Below the pieces are notes generated by a model. It was not told the DNA's origin and did not search any database. It saw only the letters and a list, made by a program, of their open reading frames with translations. The position numbers and the translations under genes are program-made. From contig DWWA01000028.1 of assembly GCA_019119935.1 (NCBI GenBank), positions 1 through 49,091 on the forward strand: 49,091 nt of DNA. Reading direction: 5' to 3'. Numbering within the stretch: the first letter of the stretch is position 1; every line of letters begins with the position of its first letter. The stretch comes from Candidatus Ruthenibacterium merdavium. Its GTDB lineage: Bacteria; Bacillota; Clostridia; Oscillospirales; Ruminococcaceae. Below, piece by piece: positions 1-7,493 of this stretch.

Positions 1-126
1 AAGCCACATATTGGTACGATCAAGCGGGCTTTTGCTTCGCGATAAAAACAAAGCAATAGGTAATCCGTTTTCCATTTATCGCTCCTAAAAGCGGCAGAGC
101 GGCAGCATAATAAACTTCCCATAAAT

Positions 127-158
127 AAAAAAGCCAGCGCTTAAATGCCACCGGCTTT
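127..158 (-). terminator. Rho-independent terminator (minus direction)
   Basis: Read on the minus strand, AAAGCC and GGCTTT arms enclose a 20-nt loop with partial pairing and are followed by a run of six T. No gene is recognisable just upstream on that strand; the nearest candidates are the tRNA fragment and the 480-3673 genes. Positions 1-126 and 159-270 show nothing I recognise. Confidence 0.45.
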
Positions 159-273
159 CCCCATATTAAAGCTGTAAGAATACGATTCCCCCTGCTCTTG
201 ACTGGCTTGAGAGCAATGAATCCTTGGCGCACATATCAATTGAGCCTTCAAATTTCTCCTACGATACAAAAAA

Positions 274-305
274 CAACCCCACAACACAAATGTGCTGTGG
301 GGTTG
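274..305 (-). terminator. Rho-independent terminator (minus direction)
   Basis: A 14-bp near-perfect stem (CAACCCCACAACAC and its complement, one mismatch) with an AAAT loop is followed on the minus strand by six T. It sits immediately after the CCA end of the tRNA-Ser fragment at 303-321, exactly as the terminator at 10019-10052 follows the intact tRNA-Ser. It may serve the operon starting at 3673 or a lost tRNA gene. Confidence 0.7.
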
Positions 306-321
306 CATGGCGGAGATGGAG
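303..321 (-). repeat. tRNA-Ser(GCU) 3'-end fragment (att-like direct repeat)
   Basis: The plus-strand sequence TTGCATGGCGGAGATGGAG is identical to 10050-10068, which covers the last 14 nt of the tRNA-Ser(GCU) gene plus its CCA-proximal flank, in the same orientation 9.75 kb away. The rest of the tRNA (T arm, anticodon arm) is absent here. This is what an integration event at a tRNA 3' end, or a decayed duplicate tRNA, leaves behind. No integrase lies between the two copies, so the origin is inferred. Confidence 0.55.
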
Positions 322-479
322 CAACGCCCGTGGTATCCTCGCCGTTATGGCTGCATGAAAATAGTTGTTCGTGCTGCTTGTGCAATGAGTACCTATTGTT
401 TGATTAGGTATTATCAGCGTTTGATTTTACCGCTTGCATTGACATTTTCCCTCTAAACTTTAAAAAGTGTCCAACTCTT

Positions 480-767
480 TTATTCTTCCGCTTTTTCTTC
501 TTGTTCTGTTGTTATCTCTTTTTTCCCCATCTTATTAAATATCACAACACCAACTGCCAGCAAAATGAGTACACCGACGATAAATGGCCAAACTTCGGAA
601 AGAATCTCGACAGTCACTTTCGCCAGAATAAAGCCGGCTATTATGGTCATACCAATTTCTCGACTAAATCCCCCCGGTGCGTAATAAACAGTAAACATTC
701 GGTGTTTCACCTTGTATATCAGCACGCCGTAAGCAATCCAGAGCGGGAAGAATAAAATGTCTAACAT
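480..767 (-). CDS. Small membrane protein of unknown function
   Basis: A 95-residue protein that I do not recognise. Three hydrophobic stretches are visible: about residues 2-17 (start of the protein), 35-52 and 57-75. They are followed by a charged tail (KKEITTEQEEKAEE), which suggests a small inner-membrane protein with a cytoplasmic acidic C-terminus. I chose the ATG at 767 because AAAGGAG lies 8 nt before it; a TTG 21 nt upstream is possible but has no site. It lies 26 nt downstream of the zinc-ribbon gene and is probably the last gene of a three-gene operon starting at 3673. Function cannot be inferred beyond membrane location. Confidence 0.7.
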   Translation of the reverse strand: MLDILFFPLWIAYGVLIYKVKHRMFTVYYAPGGFSREIGMTIIAGFILAKVTVEILSEVWPFIVGVLILLAVGVVIFNKMGKKEITTEQEEKAEE

Positions 768-793
768 ATTATATTTCTCCTTTACCAATTAAA

Positions 794-2077
794 CTATCCA
801 AACAGGGCAGACAGGAACAAAGAGCCAATCAATTCCTCAGCATCACCGGTGAAGCCATATTGCATCAGGATTGCCGTTTCACTATCAGACAGCGGCGTGC
901 CGTTCACTCTTGCCCCTTCAATTAAAAAGTAGTAGCTGTCCTCTAATTTTTTCAAAGAGAACTCCACTTCGACAACACTTTCGCCCAATTGTCCAAAATC
1001 GATGATTCCATCAAAGCGCATGTACCGTTTGCCGTCTTTTTCATATTCACTCCATGACGGGCTTTCAAAATTATTCTCAAATGCTTCCCCCAGTGTTTGA
1101 CCGGTGTTACCATATTCATTCCATACGGTATCTTTCAAAGACGCAAGTGGGCTGACGGGGAATGCCGAAATAATCAATACAACCAGAACTATGACCGCCG
1201 TACCGACATAGATTCCCGCTTTGACTTTTCCAACCTTATCCTTGTGCCGCATCTTCTGTTCCTGCGCAAAGTTTTCCGGCAGCGGCTGGCCGGCGACAAA
1301 GTACGCGAGCGCACACTTCAAGTCATCGGCAGAAAAGCTTTCCTGCAACTCCCAATGCCCTCCGCTTTTCGCCGAATTAAAACGCTTGCTATGTTCGACA
1401 GTGATGCTCAGAACACCGTTTTGAGCGGAAAGATGCATTTTGGCATCATTGAGCAGATAGACGAGCGCGTTGTCCGGCTGATTGTCCAAAAGTACCGCGC
1501 CCTGAAACGAAAATTCGTTTCGTATCTTTTCCATCCACTCTTCTTCGCTCAGTTGATTGGGCAGAGCAACGGTCAGCCCTTGCTCCACTCCTGCCGCATT
1601 CCAAAACTGATACACGCCAAAAACATAGCCCCATACTGCGATTAAAAGACTTGCTGCCGTGCCAATCAGAAGTTCAGAATTCATCGTTAACAGAAGTACA
1701 ACCAACATCAGCACACCAAATATTCCAAACAGCGTGCCTAAAATCAGGCTTCCCCACCCCGTAAACGAAAGCATCTTCAAGGTCGCTTTCAAACGCTTCA
1801 TACGTGGGTCATCCTTCCATCTATTCTCTGCTGTCTTTTTGAAGTTCGCCTGCTGCACAGGCGGTGTCTGCTGTGCTGTTTCCTGTGTTTTGAACGTTTC
1901 CTGAGAATGGATAGGCGGCGTTTGCGGCAGAGTCTTCGGCGTTGCCGATGCCGTCTGCACCTGTTCCGCCTGCATCGGCTGCACCGGCTCGCCTGTCGTC
2001 ACATTCTGTGCCTTTCCGCAATATTTGCAAAAAGTGCTTGTCCCTTCAATTTCTTTTCCGCAATACTTACAAAACAT
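794..2077 (-). CDS. Zinc-ribbon membrane protein, hypothetical
   Basis: A 427-residue protein that opens with a double CxxC zinc ribbon (MFCKYCGKEIEG...FCKYCGKA). A Gln/Thr/Pro-rich linker follows to about residue 85, then a hydrophobic pair near 105-160, a soluble region, a single membrane span near 290-315 and a C-terminal soluble domain of about 110 residues, probably outside the cell. The ATG at 2077 is preceded by GGAGG and places the zinc ribbon at the very N-terminus, as in related zinc_ribbon_2 proteins; the upstream ATG would add ten residues. The family is common in Clostridia and its function is unknown. It is co-directional with the similar gene 2138-3673 and probably co-transcribed with it. 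Confidence 0.8.
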   Translation of the reverse strand: MFCKYCGKEIEGTSTFCKYCGKAQNVTTGEPVQPMQAEQVQTASATPKTLPQTPPIHSQETFKTQETAQQTPPVQQANFKKTAENRWKDDPRMKRLKATLKMLSFTGWGSLILGTLFGIFGVLMLVVLLLTMNSELLIGTAASLLIAVWGYVFGVYQFWNAAGVEQGLTVALPNQLSEEEWMEKIRNEFSFQGAVLLDNQPDNALVYLLNDAKMHLSAQNGVLSITVEHSKRFNSAKSGGHWELQESFSADDLKCALAYFVAGQPLPENFAQEQKMRHKDKVGKVKAGIYVGTAVIVLVVLIISAFPVSPLASLKDTVWNEYGNTGQTLGEAFENNFESPSWSEYEKDGKRYMRFDGIIDFGQLGESVVEVEFSLKKLEDSYYFLIEGARVNGTPLSDSETAILMQYGFTGDAEELIGSLFLSALFG

Positions 2078-2137
2078 CTTTTTCCCTCCGGTACATACAC
2101 TTCCCAAAGAAATTCCTTTTCACAACATTTTTGCCGT

Positions 2138-3673
2138 TTATCCGACGCGGCTGTAAGAACCGAGCACATCTCCCTTCTCAATACCCGGTCCGACCTGCAC
2201 ACCCTCATAAATCGTCATGGAATCGCCCGCAAATTCAAGAAAGCGCTCATCGATTGTTTCGTCACTGCGTGTGATTGTCACAGGAACCTCACCGGACTGA
2301 TCGCCGCTCCTGCTGATAAAGTTTGTATGGACGATCTGATAAGGACTTCCGCCGTAGGTCGTGCCGTCAATCACGAGCTCTGTTTCTCCGTCACTGCTGA
2401 CCCATGTTCCCTGCATCTCCTTCACGAGTGAGGTCGGCTGTGTCCCTGTCAGCTCATGATAACGGTCGCACAGTCGCGCCATCAGACCGGCAATGTCATG
2501 TCGCGATAATGAATACATCGTACCGTCTGCCTGATAAACTGTCGCTTCACTGATAGGCTGTATCATGGCGTACAATTGAGAAAATCGCAGGCGCAGCTGC
2601 GCACCATCCAGCGTGCAGACAGCGTCATAAACCGTCGCCTCTGTTCCCTGTTCAATCATATAGCTGTCGTCCCATGTATAGGAATCAAACACTGTGCCAA
2701 ACAGCTCGCCGAGCGTCATCGAATCGTCTCCCAAGAGAGAAAAACCGTCGAAACCGTTTCCTGTTTGTGAATCCGCCCAAAAGCACTGCGAAAAAAGCGT
2801 CATTTCCTGCGAGTCCAACTCCGGCAAGGAAGAAAGATCAAGAAGATTTTCTGAGTTCGCCGTCTGCTGTTCGCCTCCATTTGAAACAGCGCTGGAGACT
2901 GCATTTTGAGATACCGAGCTGCTCTCGATGTCCCAATCGCTTGATGCCGTATCTGCGTCATCCGCGCTTTCGGAAAGCGTTTCCACATCATAAACGTCGC
3001 CGCTTTCCTCTAAACCGCTCATCCATGCGTTTGCCACCATTTTTCCGCCGATGACAGAAATCAGAAGCGAAAGCACAAGGATAACACCAACATATCCCAC
3101 GAAAAGCAGCAAAGCGGGCTTTTTTCGTGCAGGGATCGCCTCGGCATTTCCCTGCACCTGCTCATACAATTTTTTGTTATAATTTTTTCCGTTTAAAATA
3201 GCCAGCACAAGTCCCCAAACGGAAACACCCATGCTCAAGAGTGACAACAACCCCGTCACAGCCAAACCAGTCACACTCAAGGAAGCCGCTGTGAAAAGCG
3301 CGGCGATCTGCCCGCCGAGCGTCACTGCAAATACAGCGATTAAATAGGGCAAAAAGGTCTTTTGAAACAGCTTAACACTACCGTGATACAGCTGATGGAA
3401 CGGCCCCAACAGAAAAGCCGCCCAGTTAAATTTTGTCGCCTCTCCTGCCTGAATCTTTTGAAATTCCGCTTCATAATAGGGGTTTCTTCCTGTATGTCGC
3501 GGCACATCTCCCCCAACAGGCTGGGCACTCTTTTGAGGCTGTGACGGTGAGTTTTCCTGCGGTAAAGCAGATTCACCCGTTTCTAATTCCCTTTCTTCGG
3601 CACAAGATGTGCCGCACACTGAGCAGAAAGCACTGTCATCATCCAATTGCGCTCCGCATTTTCTGCAATACAT
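2138..3673 (-). CDS. Zinc-ribbon, DUF2628-like membrane protein
   Basis: A 511-residue protein. It starts with a zinc ribbon (CRKCGAQL...CSVCGTSC), then a spacer and a segment reading FNWAAFLLGPFHQLYHG followed by hydrophobic helices near residues 115-185. This is the typical DUF2628 membrane block (known family pattern). A further span near 205-230 precedes a Ser/Asp-rich linker and a 230-residue C-terminal domain that appears extracytoplasmic. The ATG at 3673 has AAGGAGG upstream. It is the first gene of the minus-strand operon, driven by the promoter at 3714-3742 and divergent from the XRE gene at 3806. The role is unknown; the layout suggests a sensor or envelope-associated protein, which is inference only. 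Confidence 0.85.
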   Translation of the reverse strand: MYCRKCGAQLDDDSAFCSVCGTSCAEERELETGESALPQENSPSQPQKSAQPVGGDVPRHTGRNPYYEAEFQKIQAGEATKFNWAAFLLGPFHQLYHGSVKLFQKTFLPYLIAVFAVTLGGQIAALFTAASLSVTGLAVTGLLSLLSMGVSVWGLVLAILNGKNYNKKLYEQVQGNAEAIPARKKPALLLFVGYVGVILVLSLLISVIGGKMVANAWMSGLEESGDVYDVETLSESADDADTASSDWDIESSSVSQNAVSSAVSNGGEQQTANSENLLDLSSLPELDSQEMTLFSQCFWADSQTGNGFDGFSLLGDDSMTLGELFGTVFDSYTWDDSYMIEQGTEATVYDAVCTLDGAQLRLRFSQLYAMIQPISEATVYQADGTMYSLSRHDIAGLMARLCDRYHELTGTQPTSLVKEMQGTWVSSDGETELVIDGTTYGGSPYQIVHTNFISRSGDQSGEVPVTITRSDETIDERFLEFAGDSMTIYEGVQVGPGIEKGDVLGSYSRVG

Positions 3674-3713
3674 GCTTTTTCCTCCTTTTTCACATATATT
3701 CCCTTTGAGTACC

Positions 3714-3742
3714 AGTATAATATTTATAAATATAAAATTCAA
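3714..3742 (-). promoter_or_regulatory. Sigma-A promoter for the zinc-ribbon operon
   Basis: On the minus strand TTGAAT (3737-3742) and TATACT (3714-3719) are separated by 17 bp, about 40 nt before the start codon at 3673. The spacer contains a 14-bp AT-only palindrome (3720-3733), which could bind the divergent XRE protein but may be chance. Confidence 0.65.
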
Positions 3743-3805
3743 TATCTATATCAATAATATCTTTACAGCACAAATGGTATCCTTAAAAAAATAAGGATGG
3801 TGCAT

Positions 3806-4099
3806 ATGGATATTTCTGCTCGAATTAAATTTTTTCGTGAACAAAAAGGATATACGGTCAATCGGCTGGCCAATATCGCAGGCATTTCTCAAAGCTATCT
3901 GCGCTCGGTAGAGCTTGGACAAAAAAATCCCACAGTTGAAACCCTTTCGGAAATTTGCTGGGCGCTCGATATTTCTTTGAAAGATTTTTTTGATGACGAC
4001 ACACTCGCCAGCCTGCAACAAGATGAGCTTTTGCGCGAGATCTACCGTTTAACCCCGAAGCAACGCCAAAACCTTGCCAATTTTTTAAAAAGCCTGTAA
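3806..4099 (+). CDS. XRE-family HTH transcriptional regulator
   Basis: A 97-residue protein with an N-terminal helix-turn-helix of the Cro/CI (HTH_3) type: ISARIKFFREQKGYTVNRLA, then AGISQSYLRSVELGQKNPT as recognition region, then VETLSEICWALDISLKDFF. The C-terminal 35 residues are a short helical tail (LRLTPKQRQNLANFLKSL-like), often a dimerisation element. Two in-frame ATGs exist (3797, 3806); AAGGATGG is correctly spaced only for 3806. It is transcribed divergently from the zinc-ribbon operon across a 132-bp AT-rich gap, so it may control that operon and itself. The target is inferred from position alone. Confidence 0.85.
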   Translation: MDISARIKFFREQKGYTVNRLANIAGISQSYLRSVELGQKNPTVETLSEICWALDISLKDFFDDDTLASLQQDELLREIYRLTPKQRQNLANFLKSL

Positions 4100-4248
4100 A
4101 CAACAAAAAATCTATATTTTGGTTCATTTTACCATTTGCAGAATACGTTTTGTTAAGCCGACAGCTTAATTGCATTTCGACAGCATTCGATATATAATAA
4201 AGTTGCTTTATGATGCAACGAAATTCAACAAATCAGAGGTGCAACGTT

Positions 4249-4674
4249 ATGCCGGGGCTTCGTACACAAAATTTAATGGAAAGCTTGCGCAGCAATCAGG
4301 AATTAAAAGCTGTTTTAGAACAAAATGCCTCCGACTTTATCGCAAAGCCGCTTTGTGAAACATTAGCAGCGCTTTTAAAAGAAAAAAATCTGTCGCGATC
4401 GGAGGCAATTCGCGGCTCAATGCTGAACACGATTTACGGGCAGCAGATTTTTGCCGGCACGAAAACACCTTCCAGGGATAAACTGCTGGCGATTGCTTTC
4501 GGCATGAACCTTAACTTTGAAGAAACGGACACCCTTTTGAAACAGCAAGGATACGCGCGGCTATACCCGCGCAAAGAGCGTGATGCCGTAATTATTTATG
4601 GCCTTTTGCACAAATTGAGTTTGCTCGATACCAATACATTGCTTTATGAAAACGACATGGAAACACTCCTTTGA
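4249..4674 (+). CDS. Small HTH-like partner protein of the adjacent kinase
   Basis: A 141-residue protein. The central part (residues about 32-95, ALLKEKNLSRSEAIRGSMLN..., TPSRDKLLAIAFGMNLNFEETDTLLKQQGYARL) resembles the divergent XRE-like proteins that are regularly encoded just upstream of Clostridial serine/threonine kinases of this type; that pairing is my recollection of the family. No clear enzyme motif is present. AGAGGTG precedes the ATG at 4249; an earlier in-frame ATG (4210) lacks a ribosome site. Only 12 nt separate it from the kinase gene, so the two are surely co-transcribed. It may be a substrate or DNA-binding output of the kinase, which is inference. Confidence 0.7.
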   Translation: MPGLRTQNLMESLRSNQELKAVLEQNASDFIAKPLCETLAALLKEKNLSRSEAIRGSMLNTIYGQQIFAGTKTPSRDKLLAIAFGMNLNFEETDTLLKQQGYARLYPRKERDAVIIYGLLHKLSLLDTNTLLYENDMETLL

Positions 4675-4686
4675 TGAGGTGAAATC

Positions 4687-6423
4687 ATGGAACAGTGGCA
4701 AGGGCTTGCCCCCGAAGTAAAGGAAGCATACTCGGTCATTCACGTTATCAAGCGAACAGCTGAAAAAGAGCTTGTTCTCTTACAAAGCAAAACAGACGAT
4801 ACACTCGTACTTCTTCGCAACTATCCCGGTGAGATCTCAGCTGTTTACCAGCTGCTTGTCGGAAAAGATGTAGAAAATATCCCTCGTATTTTCGCGGCAC
4901 AACAGCGTGAAAACGGATATTATGTATTGGAAGAATTTATAGAAGGACGAGCCCTTGCGGAGATTGCGCTTTCGTCATGCGATGCGCTGGAGGTATTACG
5001 CCAGCTTTGCAAGGCACTATCGGCACTCCATGGGCTTGGAATTGTACACCGGGATATTAAACCGGAGCATTTGCTCCAAACTGCCCAGGGAAAATTTTAT
5101 TTAATTGATCTCGATGCGGCAAGATTATATAAAACCCATATCGACAAAGACACTTGTATGCTCGGAACCACAGGCTTTGCGGCTCCGGAACAGTTTGGTA
5201 TTGTGCAAACAGATCACCGAGCGGATATTTTTGCGTTGGGTGTTACTTTCAATGTCCTGCTGACAGGCTGCCATCCCTCCAAACAGCTTTGTACCGGCTG
5301 GTTTCGGCATATCGTGTTGAAGTGTACACGCATTGACCCGAAAGCCCGTTACCAAACAGCATCCGCTGTGTGGCATGCCGCACTGCCAATTCGATGCCTT
5401 TTTGCATGGAAAGGATTTGGACGAGCAAGACATTTTCTCGCCCTTGGCACCTGTGCCATCTTGTGTACAGCCTGTGTCTTATTGTTGAATGAAGCGCTTC
5501 ACCCTCAGCCGCTTCCCGTCACGGAGCTTCCTAAGTCTTCTTCCGCACTTTCGGGCAGCCTGTCCGCCGGCTCTTTTTCTAATGACTCCTCCCGCAGTGA
5601 TTCTGCTTCTCTCAGTATCTCTCAAAGTCATTCCCACAGCGCGTCCTACAGCGTTTCGGACAGTGCATCTGCAAGCCGTTCGCAGCAATCTTCTTCTGAT
5701 TCTCTGAGTGACAGCAGTTCCCATGCAGATTCTTCCTCCTCTGCCAATGCAGGCCCCGGAATTGATGCCGGGCAGTCCAATCCGTCTTCTTCCTCGCGTC
5801 CATCCACGTCCGGAACTTCGTCTGAATCGAGTGGCTCTTCTAAGCCAAGCACCTCCTCTAAACCGAGCAGCTCTTCTTCCAAGCCGAGCAGTTCCTCTAA
5901 ACCAAGCAGTTCATCTTCTTCCTCTGCTCCTCCAAGCCCGCAGGAACAAGAAATTCGCAAAGCAATCGCAGAGTATAATACCTTAAAAACAGAATACGAT
6001 CGCATTAACGCACTTCATTCACAAAGTTATCAGGAGTATCAGGCCCTGTACGGATACGAGCTTTCGAAAATTGAAACAAAACGTAAGCTTGCGCAGCGGG
6101 AAGCAAGCATTGCGCGTCAATCGGCCGCCGAGGCTCAAGCGCGCGCCGATGCCTACGGTGCCCAAAATCCGCCTGATTTAGAGGCTCAAGCACAAGCTCA
6201 GGCAGAGGCTGATTCCTACAACCAGCAGGCAGCCCAAAAAGACCAAGAAGTCGAAGCCTACAACGCAGAATGGAGTGCTTGTTACGAACGCCCCGAGGTT
6301 CAAGAAGCCTATTGGAAATTTACAGACTACGCCGTTCAAGGCAGTGCGATAAGCGGACAGTTAACCGCAACAAAAGACCGTATTGACTATTTACAAAATT
6401 TATATGGGATTTATCTGATGTGA
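4687..6423 (+). CDS. Membrane-anchored Ser/Thr protein kinase-like protein with serine stalk and coiled coil
   Basis: A 578-residue protein. Residues about 10-235 form a protein-kinase fold: hinge EEFIEG (82-87), catalytic loop HRDIKPEH (121-128), DLD (141-143) in place of DFG, GTTGFAAPEQF (160-170) and HRADIFALGV (177-186). The strand where the ATP-binding lysine is expected reads LVLLRNYPG, so the lysine appears to be Arg44, no glycine loop is obvious, and the Mg-binding Asn after HRD is His128. Residues 249-267 are one membrane helix. About 282-408 is an extreme Ser-rich stalk (SSS/KPSSSS repeats), then an Ala/Gln/Glu-rich coiled coil to the end. The kinase would be cytoplasmic and the stalk and coil outside. 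AGGTG lies 5 nt before the ATG. Activity is uncertain given the substitutions. Confidence 0.85.
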   Translation: MEQWQGLAPEVKEAYSVIHVIKRTAEKELVLLQSKTDDTLVLLRNYPGEISAVYQLLVGKDVENIPRIFAAQQRENGYYVLEEFIEGRALAEIALSSCDALEVLRQLCKALSALHGLGIVHRDIKPEHLLQTAQGKFYLIDLDAARLYKTHIDKDTCMLGTTGFAAPEQFGIVQTDHRADIFALGVTFNVLLTGCHPSKQLCTGWFRHIVLKCTRIDPKARYQTASAVWHAALPIRCLFAWKGFGRARHFLALGTCAILCTACVLLLNEALHPQPLPVTELPKSSSALSGSLSAGSFSNDSSRSDSASLSISQSHSHSASYSVSDSASASRSQQSSSDSLSDSSSHADSSSSANAGPGIDAGQSNPSSSSRPSTSGTSSESSGSSKPSTSSKPSSSSSKPSSSSKPSSSSSSSAPPSPQEQEIRKAIAEYNTLKTEYDRINALHSQSYQEYQALYGYELSKIETKRKLAQREASIARQSAAEAQARADAYGAQNPPDLEAQAQAQAEADSYNQQAAQKDQEVEAYNAEWSACYERPEVQEAYWKFTDYAVQGSAISGQLTATKDRIDYLQNLYGIYLM

Positions 6424-6589
6424 GCATACGGCTCGGTTCATACTGAATGTGCCTATTGCCTTTCAATGCCGTCGTCAATTTGAGCTGAATATTCTCCTTT
6501 TTATAGCTACTCATAAAGATCTGCTGATTGGGCCGGCTCTTAAAAGAATGCGATCAATCAGTGCAATATTTCAACATTCACAAACTGCA

Positions 6590-6860
6590 AATTTACTGAG
6601 TAACACAATCAGGACCCCCTGCTAAGACGAGGGCTTGAATAAGCCCTAGAAAGGCATCGTACCGGCAAGCCCCTCAAGAGGCACCGAAAGATCTGCCACT
6701 TGCATCACTTGCCCTACAACCCGTAAACGGGTGTCACTTTTCTAAAATCAACTTTTTGGCTATTGTAAAGTTGCCGATCTTTTCTCGCTTCGCTCGATTC
6801 TTGAAGCTAAAGCTTTTTTACCCTCCCCAGCAGATCTGGGGATTCTTATATCGCTAAAGC
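6590..6860. other. Hairpin-rich, gene-free segment, possible mobile-element remnant
   Basis: Several short hairpins follow one another: AGGGCTT/AAGCCCT near 6641-6658, CCCGTAAACGGG near 6720-6731, and a terminal hairpin near 6825-6846 that on the minus strand reads AAGAATCCCC...GGGGAGG. That last pattern resembles the end hairpins of IS200/IS605-type elements (known family feature), but no transposase or TnpB frame is present. Short interrupted minus-strand frames also occur (6655-6790). It could be a decayed insertion or a structured RNA. The remainder of 6424-6590 holds nothing I recognise. Confidence 0.3.
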
Positions 6861-6870
6861 ATGCAAACGA

Positions 6871-6912
6871 AAAGGCCACACAACAAACTGCAATGTTTGC
6901 TGTGTGGTCTTT
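6871..6912 (+). terminator. Strong hairpin terminator, probably bidirectional
   Basis: An 18-bp imperfect stem (AAAGGCCACACAACAAAC against GTTTGCTGTGTGGTCTTT) with a six-base loop is followed on the plus strand by a T run. It is the first terminator downstream of the kinase gene (about 450 nt after its stop). Confidence 0.7.
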
Positions 6913-7180
6913 TTCTGCGTGATTAATAAATGACTGGAGGATGGGCACCGCGCACTTGTAGTCCGCCCAATCGGCGTGTGCAATGTCGTTTCTGTTCGAC
7001 CGATTGGCCGCCCCCGTGTCATCTTCCAAGGGCAATTTTGACTGTCTGCACATCCCCTTGCGCCTACCTTTTCTTTTCAACTTTTCTGAGATACCCTACC
7101 TGATTGTATCTTTAAAACTTAAATTTTTTACTTCTATAACGTACTTATTACATTAAAAAATTCTCAACTTTATTTTTCTC

Positions 7181-7328
7181 CTTCTCGTTTCTCTTTCACG
7201 AAAAGAAAAAGCCCCTTCCACCAACTGTGCCAAAGCAATGCGCCGGCAGCATTCGATGAAAGGGGCTGATATTCTGATTCTTTTTTGTGTTTCTCTGTAC
7301 GAATGACGGTTTCGCTCACAGCGGCGAT
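7181..7328 (-). repeat. 148-bp direct repeat, copy 1 (contains a minus-strand terminator-like hairpin)
   Basis: This segment matches 9845-9992 over 148 bp with three substitutions and no gaps. Inside it AGCCCCTT and AAGGGGCT pair around a roughly 45-nt loop that itself contains AATGC/GCATT, and on the minus strand the outer stem is followed by TTTTTCTTTT. It lies downstream of the ahpC-reductase operon (stop at 7494), so this copy could act as its terminator. No inverted terminal repeats or coding frame mark it as an insertion sequence. Confidence 0.85.
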
Positions 7329-7493
7329 GGCATAATATTTGGATCTCCATATGCTATGTGATAAACTGTTTTTTCTTGCCTCTTTGGCGCCAAAAAAGCA
7401 GAACGCCTGACAGCAGTATCAACTGCGTGGATTCCGCTTTTCATAAAAACGTGACAAAGTGAAGTTTTGAAAAACTCTCTGTGCTGTCTTGTG

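Noticed and set aside
198-407. 69-codon plus-strand frame at the left edge
   Set aside because: It crosses the 274-305 terminator and the tRNA fragment and has no ribosome site.
3720-3733. 14-bp AT palindrome proposed as XRE operator
   Set aside because: It consists only of A and T in a very AT-rich gap, so chance is likely; kept only as a note with the promoter.
6760-7080. 106-codon minus-strand frame
   Set aside because: It runs through a perfect terminator hairpin (6871-6912), has no ribosome site at the start and no motif.
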